Counted from the stretch's first letter, positions 1 through 12,464 are shown. The stretch is DNA of 64,000 bases from Homarus americanus (GCF_018991925.1 NW_024732238.1:8986460-9050459), one strand, 5' to 3'. Program-made: numbers and translations. The notes: a model not told the origin generated them from the letters alone.

Positions 1-1610
1 AGGCCCTCCACACCTGCAACTCTGGGTGAGTGGTAACTAAGCCTCCCACAACTGTAACTCTGGATGATTGGTAACCTAGCTCTCCACACCTGCAACTCTG
101 GGTGAGTGGTAACTAAGCTCTCCACACCTGCAACTCTGGGTGAGTGGTAACTAAGCTCTCCACACCTGCAACCTGGGTGAGTGGTAACTAAGCTCTCACA
201 CCTGCAACTCTGGGTGAGGTAACCCAGCTCTCCACACCTGCAACTCTGGGTGAGTGGTAACTAAGCTCCACACCTGCAACTCTGGGTGGGTGGTAACTAA
301 GCCTCCACACCTGTAACTCTGGGTGGTGTAACTAAGCCTCCACACCTGCAACTCTGGGTGAGGGTAACTAAGCTCTCCACACCTGCAACTCTGGGTGAGT
401 GGTAACTAAGCCCCTCCACACCTGCAACCCTGAGTGAGTGGTAACTAAGCTCCCACACCTGCAACTCTGGGTGAGTGGTAACTGCTCTCACACCTGCAAC
501 TCTGGGTGAGTGGTAACTAAGCTTCCACAACTGTAACTCTGGATGATTGGTAACCTAGCTCTCCACACCTGCAACTCTGGGTGAGTGGTAACTAAGCTTC
601 CACACCTGCATCTCTGGGTGAGTGGTAACTAAGCTCTCCACAACTGTAACTCTGGATGAGTAACCTAGCTCTCCACACCTGCAACTCTGGGTGAGTGGTA
701 ACTAAGCTCTCCCACACCTGCAACTCTGGGTGAGTGGTAACTAAGTCTCCACAACTGTAACTCTATGATTGGTAACCTAGCTCTCCACACCTGCAACTCT
801 GGGTGAGTGTAACTAAGCCCTCCACACCTGCAACTCTGGGTGAGTGGTAACTAAGCCCTCCACACCTGCAACCTGGGTGAGTGGTAACTAAGCTCTCCAC
901 ACCTGCAACTCTGGGCGAGTGGTAACTAGCTCACACCTGTAACTCTGGATGATTGGTAACCTAGCTCTCCACACCTGCAACTCTGGGTGAGTGGTAACTA
1001 GGCCTCCCATACCTGTAACTCTGGATGATTGGTACCAAGCCTCCACACCTGCAACTCTGGGTGAGTGGTAACTAAGCTTCCACACCTGTAACTCTGGGTG
1101 AGTGGGAACTAAGCCTCCCACACCTGTATCACTGGGTGAGTGGTAACTAGCTCTCCACCCTGCAATTCTGGGTGAGTGGTAACCAAGCTCCACACCTACA
1201 AATCTGGGTGAGTGGTAACTAAGCTCTCCACACCTGTAACTCTGGGTGAGTGGTAACTAAGCCCTCCACACCTGTAACTCTGGGTGAGTGGTAACTAAGC
1301 CTCCACACCTGCAACTCTGGGTGAGTGTAACTAAGCTCTCCACACCTGCAACTCTGGGTGAGTGTAACTAAGCTCACACCTGCAACTCTGGGTGAATGGT
1401 AACTAAGCTCTCCACACGTGTAACTCTGGGTGAGTGGTAACTAAGCCCTCCACACCTGCAACTCTGGGTGAGTGGTAACTAAGCCTCCCACACCTGCAAC
1501 TCTGGCCGAGTGGTAACTAAGCTCCACACCTGTAAATCTGGGCGAGTGATAACTAAGCCTCCACACCTGTAAATCTGGGTGAGTGGTAACCAAGCCTCCA
1601 CACCTGAAAC
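1..1610. repeat. Minisatellite, about 36-38 bp unit
   Basis: Tandem copies run from the window edge, so the array is cut at its left side. The core reads CACACCTGCAACTCTGGG followed by TGAGTGGTAACTAAG. Units differ by small indels and by a variant containing GTAACTCTGGATGATTGG that recurs at irregular spacing (for example near 61, 541, 761 and 931). Open frames on the minus strand are by-products of the repeat. Confidence 0.95.
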
Positions 1611-1689
1611 TCACTGCTCTAAGTCACACAAACTCGGGGTTTATCAACGAGGAGGGAGTGATACATTAGCGGAGGCAGGACTCGATATT

Positions 1690-2872
1690 TTAAAGTTGAG
1701 GTCAACATCACTCTCAGGTCACCTCCATTCTCAGGTCACCACCACTCAGGTCACCACTTTCCAGGTCACCGCTACCTCAGGTCATCACTATCTCAGGTCA
1801 CAGCCACTTGGTCACCACTACTCAGATCATTACTACTCTCAGGTCACCACTACTGCCAGGTCACAATCACTCTCAGATCACCATCACTCTCAGAACATCA
1901 TCACCTCTCAGATCACTACTCAGATCATCACTATCGGGTCACTGTTTGGTCAAAATCACTCTCAGGTCACATGCACCTCAGTTCACCAACACCCCAGGTC
2001 ATCACTACTCTCAGGTCACCACCATTCCTCAGGTCATCACTACCTCAGGTCACCACCCACCCCAGGTCACCACTACTCTCAGGTCACCACCTCTCAGGTC
2101 ACCACCACTCTCAGGTCGCCACTACTCTCAGGTCATCACTACCTCAGGTCATCACCACTCTCAGGTTCACACCACCTCAGGTCGCCACCACCTCTCAGGT
2201 CGCCACCACTCTCAGGTCACCACCACTCTCAGGTCACCATCACTTCCAGAATATCACTACTCTCAGGTCACCACCACTCTAGGCCCACCACTCTCAGGTC
2301 ATCACTACTCTCAGGTCACCATCACACTCCAGAATATCACTACCTTCAGGTCACCACCACTCTCAGGTCACCACCACTCAGGTCACCATCACTCTCAAGT
2401 CACCACCACTGTCAGGTCACCATCACCCTCAGGTCACCACCACTCAGGTCATCACTACTCTCAGGTCACCATCACTCAGAATATCACTACTCTCAGGTCA
2501 CTATCACTCAGAATATCACTACTCTCAGGTCACCATCACTCAGAATATCACTACTCTCAGGTCACCACCACTCTCAGGTCACCCATAACTCTCAAGTCAC
2601 CACCACTGTCAGGTCACCACCACTGTCAGGTCACCATCACTTTCAGGTCACCACCACCTCAGGTCACCACCACTCTCAGGTCACCACCACTGTCAGGTCA
2701 CTACCACTGTCAGGTCACCATCACCTCTCAGGATCACCACTCTCAGGTCATCACTACTCTCAGGTCACCATCACTGCCACCACTGTCAGGTCACCATCAC
2801 TCTCAGGTCAACATCACTTTCAGGTCACCACCACCAGGTCACCCACACTCTCAAGTCACATATCACCATTAA
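1690..2872. repeat. Minisatellite, about 17 bp unit with shorter variants
   Basis: The unit is built on CTCAGGTCACCACCACT, with many 12-16 bp shortened versions and an AGAATATCACTAC variant between about 2240 and 2560. A 448-codon plus-strand open frame (1579-2925) and overlapping frames exist only because the repeat lacks stop codons. Their products are low-complexity S/T/H-rich strings with no domain. Confidence 0.93.
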
Positions 2873-3069
2873 GTATATTCATGTTTATATTATTTGTAAA
2901 TTTTAGCCACTTTGCCTTTACTTAAGATTTATTCTAACACTTATTCTCTCGTTCCTAGGTGGGTGGTAGTTAGGTGGTTTGCCCCAGGTGCCTAGTGTAC
3001 GCCTCCCTCCTAGGCTTATCTTCACCAATAGAGGAAACCCACTAAACATCCCACACACTCAACAGAACA

Positions 3070-5355
3070 CATTCTAATGTATCAAGTGTGGACACATACA
3101 CTAACTTGGTGCTGTGGTTAAGAGTTCGTGATGTATCAAGTGTGGCCACATACACTAACTTGGTGCTGTAGTTAAGAGTTCGTGATGTATCAAGTGTGGC
3201 CACATACACTAACTGGTGCTGAATTAAGAGTACGTGATGTATCAAGTGTGGCCACACATACACTAACTTGGTGCTGTAATTAAGAGTACGTGATGTATCA
3301 AGTGTGGCCACATACACTAACTTGGTGCTGTAATTAAGAGTACGTGATGTATCAAGTGTGGCCACATACACTAACTTGGTGCTGTAGTTAAGAGTTCATG
3401 ATGTATCAAGTGTGGCCACATACACTAACTTGGTGCTGTAATTAAGAGTACGTGATGTATCAAGTGTGGACACATACACTAACTTGGTGCTGTAATTAAG
3501 AGTACGTGATGTATCAAGTGTGACACATACACTAACTTGGTGCAGTAGCTGAGTTCGTGATGTATCAAGTGTGGACACACACTAACTTGGTGCTGTAATT
3601 AAGAGTACGTGATGTATCATGTGACACATACACTAACTTGGTGCAGTAGCTAAGAGTTCGTGATGTATCAAGTGTGGACACATACACTAACTTGGTGCAG
3701 TAGCAAGAGTTCGTGATGTATCGAATGTGGCCACATACACTAACTTGGTGCTGTAATTAAGAGTACGTGATGTATCATGTGGCCACATACACTAACTTGG
3801 TGCTGTAATTAAGAGTACGTGATGTATCAAGTGTGACACATACACTAACTTGGTGCTGTAATTAAGAGTACGTGATGTATCAAGTGTGGACACATACACT
3901 AACTTGGTAGCTAAGAGTTCGTGATAATGTATGTACATACACTAACTTGGTGCAGTAGCTAAGAGTTCGTGATGTATCATGTACACACTAACTTGGTGCT
4001 GTATTAAGAGTACGTGATGTATCAAGTGTGGACACATACACCAACTTGGTGCTGTAATTAAGAGTACGTGATGTATCAAGTGTGGCCACATACACTAACT
4101 TGGTGCAGTAGCTAAGAGTTCGTGATGTATCAAGTGTGGCCACATACACTAACTTGGTGCTGTAATTAAGAGTACGTGATGTATCAAGTGTGGACACATA
4201 CACTAACTTGGTGCTGTAATTAAGAGTACGTGATGTATCATGTGACACATACACTAACTTGGTGCAGTAGCTAAGAGTTCGTGATGTATCAAGTGTGGCC
4301 ACATACACTAACTTGGTGCAGTAGCTAAGAGTTCGTGATGTATCAAGTGTGGCCACATACACTAACTTGGTGCTGTAATTAAGAGTTCGTGATGTATCAA
4401 GTGTGACACACACACTAACTTGGTGCAGTAGCAGAGTTCGTGATGTATCAAGTGTGGCCACATACACTAACTTGGTGCAGTAGCTAAGAGTTCGTGATGT
4501 ATCAAGTGTGGCCACATACACACCAACTTGGTGCTGTAATTAAGAGTTCGTGATGTATCAAGTGTGCCACATACACTAACTTGCAGTAGCTAAGAGTTCG
4601 TGATGTATCAAGTGTGGCCACATACACTAACTTGGTGCTGTAATTAAGAGTACGTGATGTATCAAGTGTGGCCACATACACTAACTTGGTGCTGTAATTA
4701 AGAGTACGTGATGTATCATGTGACACATACACTAACTTGGTGCTGTATTAAGAGTACGTGATGTATCAAGTGTGGACACATACACTAACTTGGTGCAGTA
4801 GCTAAGAGTTCGTGATGTATCAAGTGTGGCCACACTAACTTGGTGCAGTAGCTAAGAGTTCGTGATGTATCAAGTGTGGCCACATACACTAACTTGGTGC
4901 TGTAATTAAGAGTTCGTGATGTATCAAGTGTGGACACATACACAACTTGGTGTAGCTAAGAGTTCGTGATGTATCAAGTGTGGCCACATACACTAACTTG
5001 GTGCAGTAGCTAAGAGTTCGTGATGTATCAAGTGTGGCCACATACACTAACTTGGTGCTGTAATTAAGAGTTCGTGATGTATCATGTGGCCACACTAACT
5101 TGGTGCAGTAGCTAGAGTTCGTGATGTATCGTGTGGCCACATACACTAACTTGGTGCTGTAATTAAGAGTACGTGATGTATCAAGTGTGGCCACATACAC
5201 TAACTTGGTAGTAGCAAGAGTTCGTGATGTATCAAGTGTGGACACATACACTAACTTGGTGCTGTAATTAAGAGTACGTGATGTAACAAGTGTGGACACA
5301 TACACTAACTTGGTGCTGTAATTAAGAGTACGTGATGTATCAAGTGTAGCCACAT
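3070..5355. repeat. Minisatellite, about 54 bp unit
   Basis: The unit contains GATGTATCAAGTGTGGCCAC and then ACTAACTTGGTGCTGTAATT. About 40 copies fit the length. Two sub-types alternate: one has GCTGTAATTAAGAGTACG, the other GCAGTAGCTAAGAGTTCG. Many units carry the 10-bp palindrome TGTGGCCACA, replaced by TGTGGACACA in others. The period is divisible by three, which explains the minus-strand frames that repeat VYVATLDTSRTLNYSTKL. Confidence 0.95.
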
Positions 5356-6064
5356 AAACGACATGAAGACAAGGAATAACAATGGCATTAGGAGTGACAA
5401 GCCCGGCACATACCACAGCAAATAGCATCCTACCAACCCGGTCCAGCTCTGGGATTGAATTCGTGTCTCATGGCCGGAGAATGCAGAGGGCTGCAAGATA
5501 AGCTCAGCAAAAAGGAATAAATGAATCCATTTTAGCATGTGGGGTACAGCCGAGAGCGAGGTTAACACGCGCACTATAGTGGCTAAACACTCCTAGTTTT
5601 CTCACCTGTATGGGTCTGTCACTTCCCCATACGGCTCCGTCACCAACACTTACCTGCAGGAGAAGAAACAACTTTAAGAATGACTACAATAACATTACAA
5701 CAGTAAACAAATAAACATATGGATGATAAAAATAATAATTTCACAGTACGATAGTAAAACACAAACAAACAAACAAACAAACAAACAAACACACACACAC
5801 ACACACACACACACCTTGAGTTTCATAAGCCAGAAAAATACGAGATAAAATTACATTCAATTATCCTTCCTAATCACTTAGTAAATGAAAATGAGGTAAT
5901 CCATTAAGCTTTAACAACATTCAATCGTGTAATCCATTTATTTAGGAAGGAACACGGTGATCGTAGACACCTCTCACCACCTATGAACAGTAGAACGAGA
6001 CGAGTTAAGATTATAGAATAGGGAGCCGATAGTTGTGGCCTCACACCGCCTTTATACTCAAAAC
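5356..6064. other. Spacer with (AAAC)n(CA)n microsatellite
   Basis: This stretch has no convincing gene. It holds an (AAAC)n run passing directly into (CA)n at about 5760-5813. The rest is AT-rich and shows no repeat or domain that I recognise. Confidence 0.7.
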
Positions 6065-6065
6065 A

Positions 6066-6104
<39 letters not shown>

Positions 6105-6136
6105 GTAGTAAAATAATAATACTGATAATAGTAAAA

Positions 6137-6183
<47 letters not shown>

Positions 6184-6193
6184 TAATAATAAC

Positions 6194-6238
<45 letters not shown>

Positions 6239-6401
6239 GATAATAATAATAATAATGATATTAACAATAACAACGATAATAATAATAATAATATTGATAT
6301 TAACAATAATAATAATAATATTGATATTAACAAACTAATAATAATAATAATAATAATATAATAAATAATATTAATAACGATATTAATAATAACATAATAA
6401 C

Positions 6402-6433
<32 letters not shown>

Positions 6434-6449
6434 TAACGATATTAACAAC

Positions 6450-6494
<45 letters not shown>

Positions 6495-6515
6495 GATATT
6501 TACAATAACAATAAT

Positions 6516-6553
<38 letters not shown>

Positions 6554-6623
6554 TAATAATAATGTATATATTAACAATAATAATAATAATAATAATAATA
6601 ACGATATTAACAATAACAATAAT

Positions 6624-6656
<33 letters not shown>

Positions 6657-6683
6657 TATTGTTATTGTTAATATCGTTATTAA

Positions 6684-6716
<33 letters not shown>

Positions 6717-6740
6717 TACTACTATTATTGTTAATATCGC

Positions 6741-6779
<39 letters not shown>

Positions 6780-6993
6780 TATTATTATTATTACTATTGT
6801 TATTATTATTGGCTATTATTATTACCATTATTATATTATTATTATATATTAATATTATTATAATTATAAAAAAGGTATAATAATAATACCAATACTAATA
6901 ATAATAATAATAATAATAATGATATTAACAATAATAATAATAAAATAATTATAATAAGAGTAAATAATAATAATAGTAATAATAACAACAATC

Positions 6994-7037
<44 letters not shown>

Positions 7038-7071
7038 TATTGTTATTGTTAATACGTTATTATTATTATTA

Positions 7072-7104
<33 letters not shown>

Positions 7105-7935
7105 CATTATTATTATTATTATTATTACTACTACTATTGTTATATCGCTATATTATTATTATTATTATTACTATTGTTATTATTATTACTTTATTATTAT
7201 TACCATTATTATAATTATTATTATTATTATATATATTATTATTATTATTATTATTATAATTATAATAATAAAGGTAAAATAATAATAATAATGATATTAA
7301 CAAAAATAATAAAAATAATTGTAATAAGAGTAAAAATAATAATAGTAATAATAACAACAATCGTAATAATAATAATAATAATAATAAATAATAATAATAA
7401 TAACGATATTAACAATAATAATAATATAATAGTAGTAATAATAATAATAATAATAATAATGCTAATAGTAATAATAATACTTATAACGATATTAACAATA
7501 ATAATAATAATAATATTAATAGTAATAATAATACTTATAACGATATTAACAATAATAATAATAATAATAAGAAGAATAATAACAACGATATTAACAATAC
7601 TACTACTAATATCAGTGATAACAATAATAATATAATAATAACGATATTAACATTGATAATAATAACAAATATAATAATAATAACATACTAACAATAATAA
7701 TAATATTATTATTATTAATAATATAATAATAAATAATATTAACAATACTGCTACTAATACTAATACTAATAATAATATTAATAATAATAACAACAACAAT
7801 AATAATGTTATAATAATAACAGTAGTAGTGATAATAAATAATATTAATAATAATAATATAAATAATAATAATAATAACGATATTAACACTACTACTACTA
7901 CTAATAATAGTAGTAATAATAATAATACAACAGTA
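6065..7935. repeat. (AAT)n/(ATT)n trinucleotide tract, 1.9 kb
   Basis: Nearly all of this region is AAT or ATT triplets. It switches from AAT on the plus strand to ATT near 6655 and back near 6890, then again near 7035 and 7265, so the tract folds back on itself. A non-triplet punctuation motif, AACGATATTAACAA, recurs (for example near 6491, 6600, 7402, 7489, 7540, 7637 and 7876). The poly-Asn, poly-Ile and poly-Leu open frames are spurious. Confidence 0.96.
6600..6678. repeat. Perfect inverted repeat, 27-bp arms, inside (AAT)n tract
   Basis: Positions 6600-6626 and 6652-6678 are exact reverse complements. The 25-bp loop consists of AAT triplets. The arms contain the AACGATATTAACAA punctuation motif, so the match is not simply AAT pairing with ATT. 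Confidence 0.9.
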
Positions 7936-8308
7936 ATCACTCCATAACTTCATACAACAAACACCATAACGCATAAACAATACGTACAGAACATCAATCA
8001 CCGATCACTTTTATATTTATTCATAATTTTTACGACGCATTATAGTAAATAAACGGCCTTGAGTTGCCAGCTGTCTCCAGCAGTGTTCGAAGAATCTTGA
8101 ACGAGACTACAATCAACGACAATTACAAAAATTATATTAATGGCCCCTCTCCCCAGTCCCCCGCCCAAACCAATAAAAAAAAAGTACTGTGAATGTTCTC
8201 TGTCTGTCCGTCCGTGTGTTACTACGCCCGGGTAGGTAACTCAAAATCAATTAAATTTTATCAAATTTGTTTGATATAACACCAGACTCAAGTAGGAAGC
8301 TCAATATA
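7936..8308. other. Non-repetitive spacer
   Basis: AT-rich DNA between the trinucleotide tract and the (AT)n tract. I see no open frame with recognisable content and no repeat beyond short CTGTCCGTCC runs near 8205. Confidence 0.6.
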
Positions 8309-8412
<104 letters not shown>

Positions 8413-8454
8413 TTATGCCTCAATATTCTGCACTGTTGTGGCGACCTTTAGTGA

Positions 8455-8605
8455 GTGTTGCGGCAGGTCGGAGGGAGGGCGGGCAGAGGGGGGGCAGAGA
8501 GCTGAAGATGGGAGAAGGGGATGGATGGAGGGAGAGGGGGAGGAAGGAGAGGGGGAGTAGGGAGAAGAGGAGGCGAAGAGAAGGAGGAGGAGGGGGTGTT
8601 CCTCA
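8455..8605. repeat. Purine-rich G/A tract
   Basis: Plus-strand G/A-rich sequence with many GGAGGG and GGGGGAGG runs and no strict period. It could form triplex or G-quadruplex structures. Open frames through it (RREGGQRGGR and similar) are compositional. Confidence 0.8.
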
Positions 8606-8904
8606 CTTTGTTTATGTCTCCTCGTTAAGTCCTCCTGATTTGATCAGTGCTGTGTCTCCCACCTTAACCTGTCTCATTATAACTATTCACTATCACCTCA
8701 CAGTTGTTCTACATGACCACTCACTTGTCCTTCTCTATATCCCCCCTTTTTCTACCTTTAATGGAGTTCTGTAGTATTTTTCACTAAATGTTTCATATAT
8801 CAATGCGTACAGTGATTTTCATGTATATAAATTATGTCAATACAGTACAAATAAATCTAGATGCCCCCAAAAAAAATTAAATCAACCTGCGTCAATTTTA
8901 TTTG
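8606..8904. other. Unique AT-rich spacer
   Basis: No gene or repeat is recognised here. It ends at the (GC)n(CA)n tract that precedes the next retroelement. Confidence 0.5.
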
Positions 8905-8909
8905 GCGCG

Positions 8910-8950
<41 letters not shown>
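8905..8950. repeat. (GC)n(CA)n microsatellite, 5' flank of retroelement copy 1
   Basis: A GCGC run (8905-8918) passes into (CA)n that ends where the 45-bp repeat element begins. A closely similar (CG)n(CA)n compound tract precedes the long retrotransposon copy at 34331. Confidence 0.95.
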
Positions 8951-8951
<1 letters not shown>

Positions 8952-9583
8952 ACGCCCCTCATAACACCATCTGTGAGGGAGTTACTACACCACGTGATGC
9001 CCCTCATAACACCATCTGTGAGGGAATTACTACACCATGTCAGGTCCCTCATAACACCATCTGTGAGGGAAATACTACACCACGTCAGGTCCCCCATAAC
9101 ACCAACTGTGAGGGAGTTACTACACCACGTGATGCCCCTCATAACACCATCTGTGAGGGAATTACTACACCACGCCAGGTCCCTCATAACACCATCTGTG
9201 AGGGAGTTACTACACCACGTGATGCCCCTCATAACACCATCTGTGAGGGAATTACTACACCACGTCAGGCCCCTCGTAACACCATCTGTGAGGGAGTTAC
9301 TACACCACGTCAGGCCCCTCATAACACCATCTGTGAGGGAATTACTACACCACGTGATGCCCCTCATAACACCATCAGTGAGGGAGTTACTACACCACGC
9401 CAGGCCCCTCATAACACCATCTGTGAGGGAGTTACTACACCACGTGATGCCCCTCATAACACCATCTGTGAGGGAATTACTACACCACGTCAGGCCCCTC
9501 GTAACACCATCTGTGAGGGCGTTACTACACCACGTCAGGCCCCTCATAACACCATCTGTGAGGGAATTACTACACTATGTGTT
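8951..9583. repeat. 45-bp minisatellite, hairpin-forming unit (array A)
   Basis: The unit contains CCCTCATAACACC, then ATCTGTGAGGGAATTACTAC, then ACCACGTCAGG or ACCACGTGATG. The half-sites CCCTCA and TGAGGG are inverted around a 12-bp loop in most units. About 14 units are present, alternating GAGTT/GAATT and CGTGATG/CGTCAGG variants. The period of 45 leaves several frames open on both strands. These frames are not treated as genes. Confidence 0.93.
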
Positions 9584-9780
9584 TGCTGTTCAATACCTCA
9601 GCGCACATGATCTACGTGACCTCCACTGTAAACATTAATCTGTATATTCACTGTATGTTCCTTCACCTTTCTCTAATGAAGGCTTTTGTTAAACCACCAA
9701 TGTATGTAATAAGTAATTTATGTCCAATGTATATTTTCAGCCTTCAGGCTGCAGAACTTTTTCCAATAAACCGTTAATTA

Positions 9781-9819
<39 letters not shown>

Positions 9820-9823
9820 TTAT
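8951..9823 (+). mobile_element. Non-autonomous retroelement, copy 1 of a (CA)n-bounded family
   Basis: The element begins at the end of a (CA)n tract, carries about 14 copies of a 45-bp repeat (to about 9583) and continues into a unique 3' region of about 190 bp. It ends with TATATTTTCAGCCTTC, then GGCTGCAGAA, then CAATAAACCGTTAATTA, followed by TAA/TTA triplets (9776-9823) and a new (CA)n run (9824-9835). The same terminal segment ends the reverse-transcriptase-bearing copies at 13081-13675 and 34372-37618. I infer that this copy uses the machinery of that LINE. It has no reverse transcriptase itself. Confidence 0.75.
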
Positions 9824-9835
9824 CACACACACACA

Positions 9836-10415
9836 ACAAACTTTTATCATCACCATCAGCAAAACTAGACTTTAGCAGACCATTTGTTTGTGGCAGTAAT
9901 TCCTCACCAACACTCACACAGCCTCTAACTCAATCTCTCAGACTCCCTTTACACGTACAGTGTAACAATCACAGTCACAAACTCGTCCACTTTCCCCGTT
10001 GCTCCAATTGTCACCTCTTTTCGTAAACAGTGTGCTTATTCCTCCCCGCCTGTTCTGCTCTTTCTCCCTCCCTCAAGTTCTCTCGCGTCTCATACATCCT
10101 GATGCTCAATAAGTCCTTGAAATACATCATCTTTATTAAATGCTTACAATATTCTCTCTGCATCTCTCACAAGCAACAAACTTTCTCCTCGTGTGCTGCC
10201 ACCACCAAAGCACTTTACACATACCCATAAACACCTGCTGATCACTTCCCTCCCAGAATAATCTGTTATTGTTCTTACATCTGCATTCACTCTCTTCCTA
10301 TAACTCTTTCCTTTTCGAATATTCGTGTCTCAATATGTAATTCAGCCATTTTTTTAAGTTTTACACCCGATGTGCTCAGCTGTTTATTTCCGACGCCTGA
10401 GACACTTTCATTAAA
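9836..10415. other. Unique spacer, no gene seen
   Basis: Pyrimidine-rich, non-repetitive DNA. Short open frames (for example 66 codons at 10030-10230) show no domain and are likely chance. Confidence 0.55.
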
Positions 10416-10417
10416 GC

Positions 10418-10880
10418 AGGACAAATATGGTAGAGATACAACCATAATACAAGACACATATGGTAGAGAAACAACCATAACACAGGACACACATGGTAGA
10501 GAAACAACCATAATACAAGACACATGGTAGAGAAACAACCATAACACAGGACACATATGGTAGAGAGAAAACCATAACACAGGACACACATGGTAGAGAG
10601 AAAACCATAACACAGGACACATATGGTAGAGAAACAACCATAATACAAGACACACATGGTAGAGAAACAACCATAATACAAGACACATATGGTAGAGAAA
10701 CAACCATAATACAAGACACATATGGTAGAGAAACAACCATAATACAAGACACATGGTAGAGAAACAACCATAACACAGGACACATATGGTAGAGAAACAA
10801 CCATAATACAAGACGCACATGGTAGAGAAACAACCATAACACAGGACACACATGGAAGAGAAACAACCATAACACAAGAG
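10418..10880. repeat. Minisatellite, about 33 bp unit
   Basis: The unit contains CATATGGTAGAGAAACAACC followed by ATAATACAAGACA. Variants have CACATGG for CATATGG and ATAACACAGG for ATAATACAAG. About 14 units fit. The period of 33 leaves all three minus-strand frames open for 160-196 codons, giving repetitive Cys/Val/Leu-rich strings that I do not regard as proteins. Confidence 0.95.
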
Positions 10881-11054
10881 TTCCCTGGATCACACGTCAG
10901 TACTGTATAAAGGTATACAGTATGTACACAGCTCTTCTTCAACCATCTGCCTAACACCTTTCACGTTACCGACAAGCAACTCAATTATATAAAAAAGTTG
11001 CATTTACTCTTCCATCACTGTTTGACACTGAAAGTTATATACTCAGCGAAATAG

Positions 11055-11281
11055 ATCCACGGGTTCCTTAGCTTATAGTCCATAAGCTGTACGGGTGATG
11101 GGTCCACGGGTTCCTTAGCTTATAGTCCATAAGCTGTACGGGTGATGGGTCCACGGGTTCCTTAGCTTATAGTCCATAAGCTGTACGGGTGATGGGTCCA
11201 CTGGTTCCTTAGCTTATAGTCCATAAGCTGTACGGGTGATGGGTCCACGTGTTCCTTAGCTTATAGTCCATAAGCTGTAAA
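11055..11281. repeat. 47-bp tandem repeat, about five near-identical copies
   Basis: The unit contains GGTTCCTTAGCTTATAGTCC, then ATAAGCTGTACGGGTGATGG. Each unit has AGCTTAT and ATAAGCT inverted around a 5-bp loop. Copies differ by only one or two bases, which suggests recent expansion. Confidence 0.95.
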
Positions 11282-11344
11282 GGGGATAGGTTTCTTATGA
11301 CTGGGGCTTCTTAGGCTGGGACCAAATCTTATTGGCTTACTTAT

Positions 11345-11372
11345 GTTTGGTTAGGTTAGGTTAGAGCCTGAG
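11345..11372. repeat. Short TTAGG-type run
   Basis: GGTTAGGTTAGGTTAG matches the arthropod telomeric pentamer TTAGG for about three units. It is interstitial here and too short to be a telomere. Confidence 0.6.
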
Positions 11373-11492
11373 AGAACTAAGGCCGCCGCCGCCATCATCA
11401 TCTCCACCACCACCTTCCTAGACCAATGTACCTCCAGCAGCAGTGAACTTTTGCGGAAGTGCCCGGCCCCAGAAGGCTGTGAGTGGCCTTCC

Positions 11493-11495
<3 letters not shown>

Positions 11496-11545
<50 letters not shown>

Positions 11546-11565
11546 TGAGAGAGAGAGAGAGAGAG

Positions 11566-11607
<42 letters not shown>

Positions 11608-11608
11608 C

Positions 11609-11650
<42 letters not shown>

Positions 11651-11652
11651 CT
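11496..11652. repeat. (GA)n microsatellite with interruptions
   Basis: A GA dinucleotide run interrupted by AAATGAG, ACCAGAG and ACAGAGACAG blocks. Frames coding for alternating Arg/Glu on plus and Ser/Leu on minus are spurious. Confidence 0.97.
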
Positions 11653-11659
11653 ATCTTTA

Positions 11660-12464
11660 ACTCCCCCCCATACAACAAAATACCTTAAAATAATTGTACA
11701 TTGTTAACAAAGAATAATTCATAAATTTATCTAGTGCCGTGACCTTGAACTTTATCTATAACAGTACCTCAAACACCCCAAGAGTAAGGAGGGAAATAAA
11801 CTAACCTCCCCCCCCCCCTCAAGTGCCTGAAAATAGCTCCTACTGCAAAATTACCTGAGCGACCATCAGGCAGCAGGCCCCGGGGAAGAGTAGCTGTCAT
11901 TAAGTACTTTCACATCAAAATTGAAATCAACACTTGAGAGAGACTTTAACCTCCATCCCGCACATCAACCACCACCACCAGCAGCGGCAGCCCAGTTTAT
12001 TGACTTGTTAGACTCCCCGCACCCTCGACCCCCACACCCACCCCTCCCCCTTCCTCCTCGGCGCAAACCTTTCGCCCCGCCCACTGGTGACGTAATTCTG
12101 ACGTCACCAGGTTCAAGGTATTCACTCCCCAATTCCGGTAAAAACTGCCGCCACCCGAGGCCGCATGAGGTTCACCCAGCCCTTATTGTCAGGTCCCACG
12201 TCGTGTAACAGACAACTTCAGCTGGATCACATTCCCCTAAAGGTGCCTGGCAAGATAGGTCCACGTCCTCAGCTGCCCCCCATTCTAAAGGGCCCAAATC
12301 CTTAGACTCCACTATGCTTTAATTCAAAGGGACTCCGCTCCTAATGGGGCCCCAATTCTCAAAGGTTGATGGGTTGGATTAAATAGGGGCACAGTCAGAC
12401 CAGGAAATCAGCTGGGTTAAGGGACCATGTGACCTGTGACCTTTCAGTGAGAGTCTCTAGGAAG
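11660..12464. other. Unique GC-richer segment, no gene identified
   Basis: The segment contains C-rich stretches (CCCCCCCCCC near 11808) and a proline-rich 95-codon frame at 11921-12208 with no domain. Bases 12084-12110 hold a perfect inverted repeat with cAMP-response-like cores (separate entry). I considered a promoter or first exon here, but nothing else supports one. Confidence 0.4.
12084..12110. promoter_or_regulatory. Inverted repeat carrying two CRE-like cores
   Basis: CTGGTGACGT at 12084-12093 and ACGTCACCAG at 12101-12110 are exact inverted repeats around 7 bp. They contain TGACGTAA (12088-12095) and the perfect palindrome TGACGTCA (12099-12106), the consensus bound by CREB/ATF bZIP factors. 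No adjacent gene start is identified, so function is only a possibility. Confidence 0.3.

Noticed and set aside
1579..2925. Open frame of 448 codons
   Set aside because: It coincides with the 17-bp minisatellite. The product is low-complexity and other frames are similarly open.
8951..9583. CRISPR-like regular repeat
   Set aside because: Units are contiguous with no unique spacers, and the context is eukaryotic.
8861..9638. Overlapping frames of 221-249 codons on both strands with a regular 15-residue repeat
   Set aside because: The 45-bp unit has no stops in several frames. Openness follows from period divisibility, and there is no coding signature.
10287..10957. Cysteine-rich minus-strand proteins of 160-196 codons
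   Set aside because: All three frames of the 33-bp repeat are open together, so none is favoured.
11921..12208. Proline-rich 95-codon frame as a first exon
   Set aside because: Composition-driven. No splice donor or homology can be supported by eye.
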